NCBI RefSeq assembly: GCF_014904745.1
Contig: NZ_JACZCS010000050.1
Location: 1 to 64,000, forward strand
Origin: Oricola nitratireducens
GTDB lineage: Bacteria > Pseudomonadota > Alphaproteobacteria > Rhizobiales > Rhizobiaceae
Reading direction: 5' to 3'
Length of the DNA stretch: 64,000 nucleotides
Below are positions 28,799 to 39,241 of the stretch, one piece after another; within the stretch, counting starts at the first letter, position 1, and each line of letters opens with the position of its first letter. The translations under genes were made by a program, and so were the position numbers. A model generated the notes under the pieces. It did not search any database and was not told the origin of the DNA. It saw nothing but the letters and a program-made list of their open reading frames with translations.

Positions 28799-29287
28799 TT
28801 ATTTTCCGATGTCTATCTTGCGCGACGGCGATTTGGCTTCCGCCTTTTTCGGCATTACGACTTTCAAAACGCCCTTGTCGAACTTGGCGCTGATCTTGTC
28901 CGCGTCGACGCGGTCGGGTACGGGCATCGACCGCTGGAAGGACCCGTAGCTGCGTTCGGTGACGTGGACATTGTCTTTTTCCTCGTCGCGCTCGTGCTTC
29001 TTCTCGCCCTTCAGCGTTATGACGCCTTCGCGCACGGTGAGGTCGACATCCTCCTCGGCGAGACCGGGGAGTTCGGCCGTCAGCGTGATCGCGTCATCGT
29101 TCTCGGTGACGTCGATCGCCGGATTGACGACGCCAGCGGGCAGGTTCGCCCAGGCTTTGCCCGGAGCCGGCCACCGGCGCTCGCCGCCGAAGAAGCTGCC
29201 GACAAGGTCATCCATCTCTTTGCGGAAATCGTCGAAAACCCCACCAGACCACATGGAAGGAACATTGCTTTTCTTGGATTCGGCCAT
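28799..29287 (-). CDS. Small heat shock protein, Hsp20/alpha-crystallin family
   Basis: 162 residues. The alpha-crystallin domain spans about residues 50-145 and includes ITLTAELPGLAEEDVDLTV and KFDKGVLKVVMPKKAE with the conserved GVL; the tail has an IxI-like motif (KIDIGK). It prevents aggregation of unfolding proteins in large oligomers. It lies 115 bases after uvrA on the same strand with a structured leader (29288-29329). AAAGGAG is the ribosome-binding site. Confidence 0.93.
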   Translation of the reverse strand: MAESKKSNVPSMWSGGVFDDFRKEMDDLVGSFFGGERRWPAPGKAWANLPAGVVNPAIDVTENDDAITLTAELPGLAEEDVDLTVREGVITLKGEKKHERDEEKDNVHVTERSYGSFQRSMPVPDRVDADKISAKFDKGVLKVVMPKKAEAKSPSRKIDIGK

Positions 29288-29329
29288 GATTCACTCCTTT
29301 ATGCTCCCGGCTCCTCCGGGAGTAGCCGG
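29288..29329 (-). promoter_or_regulatory. Structured hsp20 leader, RNA thermometer candidate
   Basis: The leader of hsp20 contains a hairpin of CCGGCTACTC / GAGGAGCCGG (one mismatch) at 29307-29329, then the ribosome-binding sequence AAAGGAGT at 29293-29300. The ACTCC in the left arm of the hairpin is also complementary to GGAGT of that binding site, so two exclusive folds are possible. RNA thermometers of the ROSE class are common before rhizobial small heat shock genes, but the typical ROSE core motif is not evident here. Confidence 0.3.
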
Positions 29330-29402
29330 ACCCTATTGCGGGTGGAGCGAAAAATCGTTGATCACCGTCAAATTCGGCCTGCGATGGATGAACGGCGTCG
29401 GA

Positions 29403-32321
29403 TTATTCCGCCGCCTCGACCCGCTTCTGCGGGCGGCGTTCAAGCAGTTCGCGCAGGAACTGGCCGGTATAGGAGCGGGGCTCGTCGATCACCTGTTCGG
29501 GCGTGCCGGTCGCGACGATCTCGCCGCCGCCGTCGCCGCCTTCCGGACCCAGATCGATGATCCAGTCGGCCGTCTTGATGACTTCGAGATTGTGTTCGAT
29601 GACGACGACCGTGTTGCCGGTGTCGACCAGTTCGTGCAGCACGTCGAGCAGCTTGGCGACGTCATGGAAATGCAGGCCGGTGGTCGGCTCGTCGAGGATG
29701 TAGAGCGTGCGGCCGGTCGCCCGGCGCGACAATTCCTTGGCAAGCTTGACGCGTTGCGCCTCGCCGCCGGACAGCGTCGTCGCCTGCTGGCCGATCTTGA
29801 TATAGCCGAGGCCGACGCGTTTTAGCGTTTCCAGCTTGTCGCGCACAGCGGGAACGGCGGAGAAGAAGTCGACACCTTCCTCGACGGTCATTTCCAGCAC
29901 GTCGGCAATCGATTTGCCCTTGAAGTGCACTTCCAGCGTCTCGCGGTTGTAGCGGTGCCCGTGGCAGACGTCGCAGGTGACGTAGACATCGGGCAGGAAG
30001 TGCATCTCGATCTTGATGACGCCGTCGCCCTGGCAGGCCTCGCAACGGCCGCCCTTGACGTTGAAGGAAAACCGGCCCGGCTGGTAGCCGCGCGCCTTGG
30101 CCTCGGGCAATTGCGCGAACCAGTCGCGAATGGGCGTGAAGGCGCCAGTATAGGTCGCCGGATTGGACCGCGGCGTGCGACCGATCGGCGACTGGTCGAT
30201 GTCGATCACCTTGTCGAGGAGTTCGAGCCCGTCGATACGGTCGTATTCGGCGGGATTCTCGCGCGCGCCATTGATGCGCCGCGCGGCGGCCTTGTAGAGC
30301 GTCTCGATCAGGAAGGTCGACTTGCCGCCGCCGGAAACGCCGGTCACCGCGGTGAACAGGCCGAGCGGAATCTCCGCCGTCACGTCTTTCAGGTTGTTGC
30401 CGCGCGCGCCCGAAACCTTGATGGCGCGCTTCTTCTTCGGTTGGCGGCGCTCGGCGGGAATGGCAATGGCTTTCGCGCCAGTAAGGTACTGGCCGGTCAG
30501 CGAGGCCGAATCGGCCATGACGTCGTTCGGTGTGCCCGATGCGATGACACGCCCGCCATGAATGCCGGCCGCCGGACCAATGTCGACGACGTAGTCGGCG
30601 GTCAGGATCGCATCCTCGTCGTGCTCGACGACGATCACCGTATTGCCGAGATCGCGCAAATGCCGGAGCGTTTCGAGCAGGCGGGCATTGTCGCGCTGGT
30701 GCAGGCCGATGGAGGGCTCATCCAGAACGTAAAGCACGCCTGTCAGGCCCGAGCCGATCTGCGAGGCGAGACGGATGCGCTGGCTTTCACCGCCCGACAG
30801 GGTGCCGGAATTTCGCGAAAGCGTCAGGTAGTCGAGGCCGACATCGTTGAGAAACCGCAGCCGTTCGCGAATTTCCTTGAGGATGCGGTAGGCGATTTCC
30901 GCCTGTTTGTCCGAGAAGGTCTCCTCGACGCTATCGAACCATTTCACCGCATTGCGGATCGAGAATTCCGTGACTTCGGAGATGTGCTTGCCGCCGATCT
31001 TGACGGCGAGCGCCTCCGGCTTCAGGCGGTGGCCGTGGCAGACGGAACACGGCGTCGCCGACATGTAGCGCTCGATTTCCTCGCGCGCCCATGACGAATC
31101 CGTCTCCTTCCACCGGCGCTCAAGGTTCGGGATCACACCCTCGAAGGTTTTGGTGGTCTTGTAGGAGCGCAGGCCGTCGTCGTAGACGAAATCGATCTCG
31201 CGATCGCCGGTGCCGAGCAGGATCGCGTCCTGTGCTATTTCTGGCACGGACGACCATTTATCGGTGATCTTGAAGCCGTAGGCCTTGCCGAGCGCATCGA
31301 GTGTCTGACGGTAATAGGGCGAGGTGGATTTCGCCCAGGGCGCGATCGCCTCATGCAGCTTGGCTTCCCTTTCGGGCACGACGAGGTTGCGGTCGATCGT
31401 TTTCTGGACGCCGAGCCCGTCGCAGGACGGGCAGGCACCGAAGGGATTGTTGAACGAGAACAGGCGCGGTTCGATTTCCGGGATCGTGAAGCCGGAGACC
31501 GGGCATGCGAATTTTTCGGAAAACACCGTCCGTTCGTGGGTGTCGTTTTTCGACTTGTTGACCGCGTCGGCACCGGTATCCTCCGGCGGCAGGGGCTTGT
31601 CGGCGAATTCGGCGACTGCGAGGCCGTCGGCCAGGCGCAGGCAGGTCTCCAGGCTGTCGGCGAGACGGGCAGCGATATCGTCGCGAATGACGACACGGTC
31701 CACCACGACGTCGATATCGTGCTTGTATTTCTTGTCGAGGGCAGGGACGTCGGCGATCTCGTAGAAAGCGCCGTCGACCTTCACGCGCTGGAAGCCCTTT
31801 TTCATCAGCTCGGCGAACTCTTTGCGGTATTCGCCTTTGCGACCGCGCACGATCGGCGCGAGGATATAGAGGCGGGTGCCTTCATCCAGCGTCATCAGCC
31901 GGTCGACCATCTGGCTGACGGTCTGGCTTTCGATCGGCAGTCCCGTCGCGGGGGAAATCGGCACGCCGACGCGGGCGAACAGGAGGCGCATGTAGTCGTA
32001 GATCTCGGTAACGGTGCCAACCGTCGAGCGCGGATTGCGCGACGTCGTCTTCTGCTCGATCGAAATCGCCGGAGAGAGGCCGTCGATCTGGTCGACATCG
32101 GGCTTCTGCATCATCTCCAGGAACTGGCGCGCATAGGCCGACAGGCTTTCGACGTAGCGGCGCTGACCCTCGGCATAGATCGTGTCGAAGGCGAGCGACG
32201 ATTTTCCCGATCCGGACATGCCGGTCATCACGATCAGCCGGTCACGCGGCAGATCGAGATCGACGTTCTTGAGGTTATGTTCGCGCGCACCGCGAATGGA
32301 GATGAATTTCTGATCACTCAT
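29403..32321 (-). CDS. uvrA: UvrABC excinuclease subunit A
   Basis: 972 residues, usual size. Two ABC ATPase modules: Walker [14 protein letters not shown] (about residues 33-46) and [10 protein letters not shown] in the second; signature motifs [21 protein letters not shown] and [13 protein letters not shown]. Recognises bulky DNA damage as a dimer with UvrB. The insert zinc module is CPVS...CPSC rather than CPxC...CPxC, so one ligand Cys is Ser; the C-terminal zinc module (CEACQGDG...CDVCHGHR) is complete. Divergent from ssb across an SOS box. Confidence 0.98.
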   Translation of the reverse strand: MSDQKFISIRGAREHNLKNVDLDLPRDRLIVMTGMSGSGKSSLAFDTIYAEGQRRYVESLSAYARQFLEMMQKPDVDQIDGLSPAISIEQKTTSRNPRSTVGTVTEIYDYMRLLFARVGVPISPATGLPIESQTVSQMVDRLMTLDEGTRLYILAPIVRGRKGEYRKEFAELMKKGFQRVKVDGAFYEIADVPALDKKYKHDIDVVVDRVVIRDDIAARLADSLETCLRLADGLAVAEFADKPLPPEDTGADAVNKSKNDTHERTVFSEKFACPVSGFTIPEIEPRLFSFNNPFGACPSCDGLGVQKTIDRNLVVPEREAKLHEAIAPWAKSTSPYYRQTLDALGKAYGFKITDKWSSVPEIAQDAILLGTGDREIDFVYDDGLRSYKTTKTFEGVIPNLERRWKETDSSWAREEIERYMSATPCSVCHGHRLKPEALAVKIGGKHISEVTEFSIRNAVKWFDSVEETFSDKQAEIAYRILKEIRERLRFLNDVGLDYLTLSRNSGTLSGGESQRIRLASQIGSGLTGVLYVLDEPSIGLHQRDNARLLETLRHLRDLGNTVIVVEHDEDAILTADYVVDIGPAAGIHGGRVIASGTPNDVMADSASLTGQYLTGAKAIAIPAERRQPKKKRAIKVSGARGNNLKDVTAEIPLGLFTAVTGVSGGGKSTFLIETLYKAAARRINGARENPAEYDRIDGLELLDKVIDIDQSPIGRTPRSNPATYTGAFTPIRDWFAQLPEAKARGYQPGRFSFNVKGGRCEACQGDGVIKIEMHFLPDVYVTCDVCHGHRYNRETLEVHFKGKSIADVLEMTVEEGVDFFSAVPAVRDKLETLKRVGLGYIKIGQQATTLSGGEAQRVKLAKELSRRATGRTLYILDEPTTGLHFHDVAKLLDVLHELVDTGNTVVVIEHNLEVIKTADWIIDLGPEGGDGGGEIVATGTPEQVIDEPRSYTGQFLRELLERRPQKRVEAAE

Positions 32322-32462
32322 GAAAGATGCCTATCGCGGCCGGCCCGCGTACTGCCCCTCATTTAAGCATGACTGACGGCTTGTCGAGAGAGGTTAGCCG
32401 ATCTCTCCTGACTTTGCCCGACTCACAGCATGCATCTTGACAAAGTCATCGACGAAACCCTA

Positions 32463-32477
32463 GAACATTACAAGAAC
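32463..32477. promoter_or_regulatory. SOS box (LexA operator) between uvrA and ssb
   Basis: GAACATTACAAGAAC is a perfect GAAC-N7-GAAC direct repeat, the alphaproteobacterial LexA operator. It lies between the divergent uvrA and ssb genes, about 140 bases from the uvrA ATG and 105 from ssb. Both genes are typical SOS members, though which one (or both) is controlled here is not shown. The rest of the 260-base intergenic region has no other clear signal. Confidence 0.8.
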
Positions 32478-32581
32478 AAAAAAGACCCTGTGGACAGTGC
32501 AGGGCGGTGTGGAGCCTGCATGCGCGCTTGGATAGTGTGGGGTCCAATATTCAAAGCAAATCATGCAGGAGTGTTGGCGTC

Positions 32582-33088
32582 ATGGCTGGCAGTGTGAACA
32601 AGGTTATTCTGGTCGGCAATCTGGGCGCCGATCCGGAAGTGCGGCGCATGAATTCGGGTGATGCGGTCGTCAATCTCTCGGTGGCGACTTCGGAAAGCTG
32701 GCGCGACAAGAATTCGGGCGAGCGCCGTGAGCGGACCGAATGGCACCGTGTCGTCATTTTCAACGAGAACCTCGCCAAGGTCGCCGAGAACTATCTCAAA
32801 AAGGGCGCCAAGGTTTACGTCGAGGGCCAGTTGCAGACGCGCAAATGGACCGACCAGAGCGGCCAGGACAAATACACGACGGAAATCGTGCTGCAGCGCT
32901 TCCGCGGCGATCTCCAGATGCTCGACAGCCGCGGCGAGGGCGAAGGCTCCTATGGCGGCGGCGGGGGCCGGCAGCAGGTGAGCGGGGGTTACGGCGGCGG
33001 CCAGGGCAATCAGGGCGGTCAGGGTGGCGGCGCGCCGTCCGGCAATGACGATTTCGTCCGCGACATGGACGACGAGATCCCGTTCTAG
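32582..33088 (+). CDS. ssb: Single-stranded DNA-binding protein
   Basis: 168 residues from the ATG at 32582 ([21 protein letters not shown]). OB-fold domain through about residue 115, then a Gly/Gln-rich linker and the acidic tip DDEIPF that recruits repair and replication partners such as RecO or PriA. The in-frame upstream ATG at 32507 sits in the leader. Probably SOS-inducible through the box upstream. Confidence 0.97.
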   Translation: MAGSVNKVILVGNLGADPEVRRMNSGDAVVNLSVATSESWRDKNSGERRERTEWHRVVIFNENLAKVAENYLKKGAKVYVEGQLQTRKWTDQSGQDKYTTEIVLQRFRGDLQMLDSRGEGEGSYGGGGGRQQVSGGYGGGQGNQGGQGGGAPSGNDDFVRDMDDEIPF

Positions 33089-33102
33089 GGAGCGACTACG
33101 CG

Positions 33103-33519
33103 ATGGCGCCGGCACGCAACGGATACGGGCGGGACGTATCGGCGCTGTCCATCGTCGTGGTCAGCGTCGCGGCGATCCTTGCAACGCTGACGCAGGTCTT
33201 TGCCGGCGAGGCCGATGTGGTTTCCGTAAATGCGCGCCAGCAGGGCGCAGGGACATGGCGGTTTGAGGTGACTGTCCGCCACGATGACGAAGGCTGGGAC
33301 CACTATGCCGACCGCTGGATCGTCGCGGGTCGCGACGGCACCGTGTACGGCGAGCGGGTATTGCTGCATCCGCACGAGAACGAACAGCCCTTCACGCGGT
33401 CACAACCCGGCATTACCATTCCCGACACCGTCTCGACGGTCATCGTCAAGGCGCATGACAGCGTGCATGGATTTGGAGGCGCGGAAGTGACTATCGATCT
33501 CGACACGCTGCGCCAATGA
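33103..33519 (+). CDS. Hypothetical protein with N-terminal membrane segment
   Basis: 138 residues. An N-terminal hydrophobic stretch (about residues 14-34) looks like a signal or anchor, followed by a soluble beta-rich domain (WRFEVTVRHDDEGWDHYADR, AHDSVHGFGG). I do not recognise a named family. It starts 14 bases after ssb and is likely cotranscribed with it; the name and function are unknown. Confidence 0.75.
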   Translation: MAPARNGYGRDVSALSIVVVSVAAILATLTQVFAGEADVVSVNARQQGAGTWRFEVTVRHDDEGWDHYADRWIVAGRDGTVYGERVLLHPHENEQPFTRSQPGITIPDTVSTVIVKAHDSVHGFGGAEVTIDLDTLRQ

Positions 33520-33556
33520 CCAAGTTGCGATCAACGCTTCGAACTCGTCCCGGCGG

Positions 33557-34756
33557 CTAGTCTTCGTTTCGTGTCCGCTGGAAGGCGTATCGCAGGGTGA
33601 ATTGATCTATCGCCGTCCGGCATGCGTGATCGATGCGCCGCCGCATTCCCGGCTCGATATGGCGCGCGAAAAGCCAACTGATCAGAACGACGATCCCAAT
33701 TCCGACAGACGGCGAGAAGAAACGGCCCAAACCTATCTGAAACAAGATGCCAATGATGAAGGCCCCCGAAATCTGATGGACAAGATATAACGGGTAGGTC
33801 ATCAGCCCCAGTTGCCGTGCTATTTTCCTGTAGAACAGGGAGGGAGTTCGCAGGCGTTCCATCGGAATTGCACAGCCGATGACCGCGACTGCCGCCAGCC
33901 AGACGGAAATCGGAAGGATGGCGTTCTGGCCAAATTGGGTAACGCCTGCCGATGACAGGGAAAATGTGTGCAAGGCGGCCACGGAATCCAGTACGGCAAG
34001 ATACAGGAAGATCGATCGCTCAAACCTGTTTCCCAAAACATATATTTCATGGAATATCATTCCGACGGCGAAGAATGATCCCGTCGTCAGAAGAAAGAAC
34101 TTTGCCTTGTAGGATTCCGCGACTGCCTGAAGGATGCCTCCATCGGGCGCGCCGGGACCGTATTGCTGATAGAGGACGGCAATCCAGAACATGGTCGATA
34201 GAACCGTATAAAAGCGGACAATGCCGCCAATTCGCCTGTACACGTTAAAAAATATCGCGACGGCGATCACCGCGTAAAACAGCGCCTCGACCGTCAGAGT
34301 CCATATCGCGCCATCGATCCACGGTCCGCGCGGAAACAGTATGATTGACCGGAACCAACTGGCGATCGACTTGGAAGCGGGTACAGAGGACTCAGTCAGG
34401 ATGACGATCAGCGCCAGTGCGGAAAACACGATGAGCGCGGGATAGATTCGTGAAAAGCGGCCAATCGCAAATTCCGAAGCCGATTTGTCGCTTGCCGACA
34501 TCGCGATCACAAATCCGGAAATAACGAAGAAGACATAGACACCAACCCATCCCCACCACGTGTAGCTGACCAGTCCCGGATAGTTGAGCCAGTATCCGGC
34601 AATCTCGCCGATGCCGCCGATGGTTTCTTCTGTGCTCGCATAGAAAAAGTAATGATAAGCCACCACGCTCAACGCGGCCAGCAGTCGGAGAACATCCAAA
34701 ATAACCACGGATTTCTGCGCGCCGGGGGGTGACAATCTAGGGGAATTGGAACTCAC
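33557..34756 (-). CDS. Acyltransferase family 3 membrane protein (OafA/YrhL-like)
   Basis: 399 residues, start GTG at 34756. Predicted multi-span membrane protein; N-terminal LDVLRLLAALSVVAYHYFFY matches the family 3 signature with the key histidine, and WWGWVGVYVFFVISGFVIAM follows. Such proteins O-acylate polysaccharides, lipids or Nod-like compounds; substrate unknown. Base composition is clearly lower in GC than the neighbours (parts near 34.0-34.25 kb are about 40-45%), suggesting transfer. No glycosyltransferase neighbours. Confidence 0.9.
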   Translation of the reverse strand: MSSNSPRLSPPGAQKSVVILDVLRLLAALSVVAYHYFFYASTEETIGGIGEIAGYWLNYPGLVSYTWWGWVGVYVFFVISGFVIAMSASDKSASEFAIGRFSRIYPALIVFSALALIVILTESSVPASKSIASWFRSIILFPRGPWIDGAIWTLTVEALFYAVIAVAIFFNVYRRIGGIVRFYTVLSTMFWIAVLYQQYGPGAPDGGILQAVAESYKAKFFLLTTGSFFAVGMIFHEIYVLGNRFERSIFLYLAVLDSVAALHTFSLSSAGVTQFGQNAILPISVWLAAVAVIGCAIPMERLRTPSLFYRKIARQLGLMTYPLYLVHQISGAFIIGILFQIGLGRFFSPSVGIGIVVLISWLFARHIEPGMRRRIDHACRTAIDQFTLRYAFQRTRNED

Positions 34757-34955
34757 ACGTCTGCCTTGATGGTTTTCTCAACCGATCAGACATCCGAAAT
34801 CATGGGTTGTGTAAAGGCGGGAAAACGGCGTTGTCTTCTCGCGCGCGATAAGCCGATCGGACGAGGCGAGGAAGCTCCTCCGCTGTTTGACTGATCTTTA
34901 CCGGCTCTTCCCTGTGCCGAAACGAACGAGGCGATCGGTTTCGTTGCGTATGCGA

Positions 34956-35582
34956 TCAGGCTGCGATCAGCGCCTTGACGCCGTCGGCGACGAATTGCAC
35001 GGCAAGCGCCGACAGGATGACGCCGAGCAGTCTCGTCAAAACCGTCCGTCCGGTGGCGCCGAGCAGTCCCTCGACGCGTTCGGCCAGCAGATAGACGCCG
35101 TAGGTCAATATGACGATCGCCAGGATGATGCCGATCAGGGCGGCGCGGTCGAGCGCGCTGGAGAATTCGCCCGAAAGCAGAATGGTGGCTGAAATGGCAC
35201 CGGGGCCGGCCATTAGAGGAATGGCGAGCGGAAAGACGGAAACGCCGTGAATTTCATCCTGGGTAATGGCCCGCTTGGCGGTGTTTTCGTGCCGCTCCTG
35301 CCGGCGTTCGAAGACCATTTCGAAGGCAATCCAGAAAAGCAGCAGGCCGCCGGCGACGCGGAAGGCGGGAAGCGTGATGCCAAATAGCGACAGGACCACC
35401 GTTCCGGCCAGTGCGAACAGGATGAAAATACCGAAAGCGATGATGCTGGCGCGGAGCGCGACCTGGCGGCGCTCCGCCCGGTTCATGCCGGTCGTCACGG
35501 CGAGAAACAGCGGCGCGAGGCCGACCGGATCGATGGTGACGATCAGCGTCACGACCGCTTGTACGAGAAGATCGACGTTCAT
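34956..35582 (-). CDS. MarC family integral membrane protein
   Basis: 208 residues, about six membrane spans. VTLIVTIDPVGLAPLFLAVT (about residues 11-30) and the PLAIPLMAGPGAISATILL motif (about 117-135) are typical of MarC/YchE proteins. Function of the family is not settled. It is upstream of and divergent from gyrA; the 199-base gap toward the acyltransferase holds no obvious feature. Confidence 0.9.
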   Translation of the reverse strand: MNVDLLVQAVVTLIVTIDPVGLAPLFLAVTTGMNRAERRQVALRASIIAFGIFILFALAGTVVLSLFGITLPAFRVAGGLLLFWIAFEMVFERRQERHENTAKRAITQDEIHGVSVFPLAIPLMAGPGAISATILLSGEFSSALDRAALIGIILAIVILTYGVYLLAERVEGLLGATGRTVLTRLLGVILSALAVQFVADGVKALIAA

Positions 35583-35747
35583 GTTTCTGCCTAACAGCTG
35601 GCTATGGTGCCCGGCAAGAGCGTCGATACGTCAACAAGGCGAGAAATCTGCGCTAAAACATTGGAAAAACTAGTGCGTTCGTTCGCTTTTTCGCGACCGT
35701 TCCGCTAATCTCCGGGCAATGATTCTGAACAACAAAGCAAGACTTCA

Positions 35748-38528
35748 TTGAGCGACGAAACACCAATCGACGGTTCGGGCGAAAACGACGGCATCGAACC
35801 GGTCTCCATTCTTGAGGAAATGCAGCGGTCCTATCTCGATTACGCGATGAGCGTGATCGTGAGCCGGGCGCTGCCCGATGTCCGTGACGGACTGAAACCG
35901 GTCCACCGCCGCATCCTTTACGCGATGCACGAGGGCGGGTTCCACTGGAACCGCAAATACGTCAAATCGTCCCGCATCGTCGGCGACGTCATGGGTAAAT
36001 ATCACCCGCATGGCGACGCGGCAATCTACGACGCCATGGTGCGCATGGCGCAGGACTGGTCGTTGCGGGTGCCGCTTGTCGACGGTCAGGGCAATTTCGG
36101 CTCGATCGACGGCGATCCGCCGGCTGCGATGCGTTATACGGAGTCGCGGCTCGAGAAGGTCGCGCACGAGTTGCTGGAGGATATCGACAAGGACACAGTC
36201 GATTTCCAGGACAACTACGATGCTTCGGAAAGCGAGCCTGTTGTTCTGCCGGCGCGGTTTCCCAACCTTCTGGTCAATGGTTCCGGCGGCATTGCCGTGG
36301 GCATGGCGACCAATATCCCGCCGCACAATCTTTCCGAGGTCGTCGATGGCTGTATCGCGCTGATCGACGATCCCGCGATCACGTTGCCGCAGATCATGGA
36401 AATCATTCCCGGTCCGGATTTTCCGACCGGCGGCCTGGTGCTGGGCCGGTCCGGCATCCGGTCGGCCTACGAGACCGGCCGCGGCTCGATTGTCATGCGC
36501 GGCCGCGCCACTATCGAGCCACGCAGCGGCGATCGCGAATCCATCGTGATTACCGAGGTCCCTTACCAGGTCAACAAAGCCAGCATGATCGAGAAGATGG
36601 CCGAGCTGGTGCGCGACAAGCGTATCGAAGGCATTTCCGACATTCGTGACGAGTCCGACCGGCAAGGCTACCGGGTCGTGGTCGAATTGAAGCGCGATGT
36701 CGTCGCCGATGTCGTGCTGAACCAGCTCTACCGGTATACGCCGTTGCAGACATCGTTCGGCGCCAACATGGTGGCGCTGAATGGCGGCAAGCCCGAACAG
36801 ATGAACCTGCTCGACATGCTGCGCGCCTTCGTCGCGTTTCGCGAAGTCGTCATAAGCCGTCGTACCAAATACCTGCTGCGAAAGGCACGGGACCGCGCGC
36901 ATATCCTCGTCGGCCTCGCTATCGCTGTCGCGAATATTGACGAGGTGATTCACCTGATCCGCAACGCGCCGGACCCGGCGACGGCGCGCGAGCAGTTGAT
37001 GACGCGCCGCTGGCCGGCAAAGGATGTTGCGCCGCTGATCCAGTTGATCGACGACCCGCGTCACGGCATCGATCCCGAAGACAACACCTATATGCTGTCC
37101 GAGGAACAGGCGCGAGCGATCCTCGACCTGCGCCTGCAGCGCCTGACGGCGCTCGGCCGCGACGAGATCGCCGACGAGTTGAACACGATCGGCGCGGAAA
37201 TCCGCGACTATCTCGACATCCTGTCGTCGCGGGCGCGTGTTCAGCAGATCGTCAAGGACGAGCTGATCGCGGTACGTGACGAATTCGGAACGCCGCGGCG
37301 CACCGAGCTCGCCGAAGGCGGCCCGGACATGGACGACGAGGACCTGATCGCGCGTGAGGACATGGTCGTCACCTTCAGCCACCAGGGCTATATCAAGCGC
37401 GTTCCGCTGCAGACCTACCGCGCCCAGCGGCGAGGGGGCAAAGGGCGGTCCGGCATGGCGACCAAGGAGGAGGATTTCGTTACCCGTCTCTTCGTCGCCA
37501 ATACGCATACGCCGATCCTGTTCTTCTCTTCGCGCGGCATCGTCTACAAGGAGAAGGTGTGGCGCCTGCCGATCGGTACGCCGCAGTCGCGCGGTAAGTT
37601 CCTGCGCAACATGCTGCCGCTGCAGGAAGACGAACGCATCACGACCATCATGCCGCTGCCCGAGGACGAGGACAGCTGGGGCGAACTGGACGTGATATTC
37701 GCGACGACGAATGGCACGGTCCGGCGCAACAAGCTGTCGGATTTCGTCCAGGTGAACCGCAACGGCAAGATCGCAATGAAACTGGAGGAAGACGGCGCCG
37801 AGATCCTGAATGTCGCGACCTGCTCCGAGAATGACGACGTACTGCTGACGACGTCGCTCGGCCAGTGCATCCGCTTCCCGGTCACCGATATCCGCGTCTT
37901 TGCCGGGCGCAATTCGGTCGGCGTGCGCGGCATTTCTCTCGGCGATGACGACAGCGTCATCTCGATGTCAATTCTCGGCCACAGCGATGCAACGCCGGCA
38001 CAGCGAAACGCCTATCTGAAACAGGCCTCCGCGCTGCGCCGCCAGTCCGATGAGGATGAGGTCGAGGACGTTGCGCTGACCAATGAGGAAGCCGAGTCCG
38101 AGGAAGGCGCATTTGTCCTCTCCGAGGAACAATTCGCTGAAATGGCGGCGGCGGAAGAATTCGTGCTGACCGTCAGCGAATACGGTTCCGGCAAGCGCTC
38201 GTCTTCCTACGATTTCCGGGTGTCCGGACGAGGCGGCAAGGGCATTCGCGCCACCGACACGTCCAAGACAAGCGAGATCGGCACGCTGGTCGCCGCGTTC
38301 CCGGTCGATGACGCCGATCAGATCATGCTTGTCACGAATTCCGGCAAGGTGATCCGCGTTCCCGTCAACGGCATTCGTTTCGCCTCGCGCGCGACGAAGG
38401 GCGTGAAGATCTTCACAACCGCCGAAGGCGAACGGGTGGTGTCGGTCGAGCGCATCCGCGAGCCGGAGGATAACGGCGAAGAAGAAGGCACCGAAGAGCC
38501 CAATACGGAACAGCCCGATACCGAGTGA
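35748..38528 (+). CDS. gyrA: DNA gyrase subunit A
   Basis: 926 residues; the start is a TTG at 35748 without an obvious ribosome-binding site, so the first residues are uncertain. The breakage-reunion domain has [20 protein letters not shown] and the active-site tyrosine in [10 protein letters not shown]. The quinolone-determining segment reads [12 protein letters not shown], with Ala at E. coli position 83 and Asp kept at 87. The C-terminal beta-pinwheel has a long acidic insert (about residues 760-800). Ends in an acidic tail. Confidence 0.96.
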   Translation: MSDETPIDGSGENDGIEPVSILEEMQRSYLDYAMSVIVSRALPDVRDGLKPVHRRILYAMHEGGFHWNRKYVKSSRIVGDVMGKYHPHGDAAIYDAMVRMAQDWSLRVPLVDGQGNFGSIDGDPPAAMRYTESRLEKVAHELLEDIDKDTVDFQDNYDASESEPVVLPARFPNLLVNGSGGIAVGMATNIPPHNLSEVVDGCIALIDDPAITLPQIMEIIPGPDFPTGGLVLGRSGIRSAYETGRGSIVMRGRATIEPRSGDRESIVITEVPYQVNKASMIEKMAELVRDKRIEGISDIRDESDRQGYRVVVELKRDVVADVVLNQLYRYTPLQTSFGANMVALNGGKPEQMNLLDMLRAFVAFREVVISRRTKYLLRKARDRAHILVGLAIAVANIDEVIHLIRNAPDPATAREQLMTRRWPAKDVAPLIQLIDDPRHGIDPEDNTYMLSEEQARAILDLRLQRLTALGRDEIADELNTIGAEIRDYLDILSSRARVQQIVKDELIAVRDEFGTPRRTELAEGGPDMDDEDLIAREDMVVTFSHQGYIKRVPLQTYRAQRRGGKGRSGMATKEEDFVTRLFVANTHTPILFFSSRGIVYKEKVWRLPIGTPQSRGKFLRNMLPLQEDERITTIMPLPEDEDSWGELDVIFATTNGTVRRNKLSDFVQVNRNGKIAMKLEEDGAEILNVATCSENDDVLLTTSLGQCIRFPVTDIRVFAGRNSVGVRGISLGDDDSVISMSILGHSDATPAQRNAYLKQASALRRQSDEDEVEDVALTNEEAESEEGAFVLSEEQFAEMAAAEEFVLTVSEYGSGKRSSSYDFRVSGRGGKGIRATDTSKTSEIGTLVAAFPVDDADQIMLVTNSGKVIRVPVNGIRFASRATKGVKIFTTAEGERVVSVERIREPEDNGEEEGTEEPNTEQPDTE

Positions 38529-38590
38529 CTCGGGTCCGGTGTTGTGGCTAAGTCGTCTGACGCGGTCACAACAACCGGAGGGCGAATACC

Positions 38591-39220
38591 TTGATCGATA
38601 TCCAAGCCTGGCTGGCGTTCGCGATCGCCAGCTTCCTGATCGTCATCGTGCCTGGTCCGACCGTGACGGTCGTCATTGCGAATTCACTGCGGGCCGGAAG
38701 CCGGGCAGGGCTGCTCAATGTCGCCGGGACGCAGCTCGGTGTCATGATGATGATCGCGATTCTCGCTGTCGGCTTGAAGACGGTCGTCGCGGTTGTCGGA
38801 GAAGCCTTCCTGTTCCTGAAGGTCGCGGGTGCGCTCTACCTGATATGGCTGGGGATCAAGATGTGGCGTTCCGACGGAACGCTCGGCAGCGCCGACTCCG
38901 CGGTCAAGGTCCGCTCGCCCTGGGGCTATGTCTGGCAGGGTTTCGTGGTGATCTGGTCGAACCCGAAGGCGCTGTTCCTGTTCGGAGCGTTTATTCCGCA
39001 GTTCGTGTCGTCTTCGGGAAATCCGGCGATGCAAACGGTCGTGCTCGGCATGACGTTCGTCGTCGTGGCAACGATCTGCGACAGTGTTTATGCCTTTGCC
39101 GCGGGGCGGACGGGCGGTTGGCTCAACCGGCGCAACATACGTCTGGTCGAACGTATTTCCGGCTCATGCCTGATCGGCGGCGGTTTGTGGATGCTGGCTG
39201 CCAGACGCTCGGTCCAGTAG
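38591..39220 (+). CDS. LysE/RhtB family translocator
   Basis: 209 residues, start TTG at 38591 with GGAGGGC eight bases upstream. About six membrane spans; FLIVIVPGPTVTVVIANSL (residues about 16-34) and WQGFVVIWSNPKALFLFGAF are the family marks. LysE-type proteins export amino acids such as lysine, homoserine or threonine. The substrate here is not determinable. Confidence 0.9.
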   Translation: MIDIQAWLAFAIASFLIVIVPGPTVTVVIANSLRAGSRAGLLNVAGTQLGVMMMIAILAVGLKTVVAVVGEAFLFLKVAGALYLIWLGIKMWRSDGTLGSADSAVKVRSPWGYVWQGFVVIWSNPKALFLFGAFIPQFVSSSGNPAMQTVVLGMTFVVVATICDSVYAFAAGRTGGWLNRRNIRLVERISGSCLIGGGLWMLAARRSVQ

Positions 39221-39241
39221 GCGACGATTTACCGGTCAGGA

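Noticed and set aside
35583..35747. SOS box in the marC-gyrA gap (GTTCGTTC and a later GTTC)
   Set aside because: The GTTC repeats are not spaced by seven bases, so the LexA pattern is not met.
35745..37508. 587-codon open frame on the minus strand over gyrA
   Set aside because: Antisense to gyrA, with no independent support.
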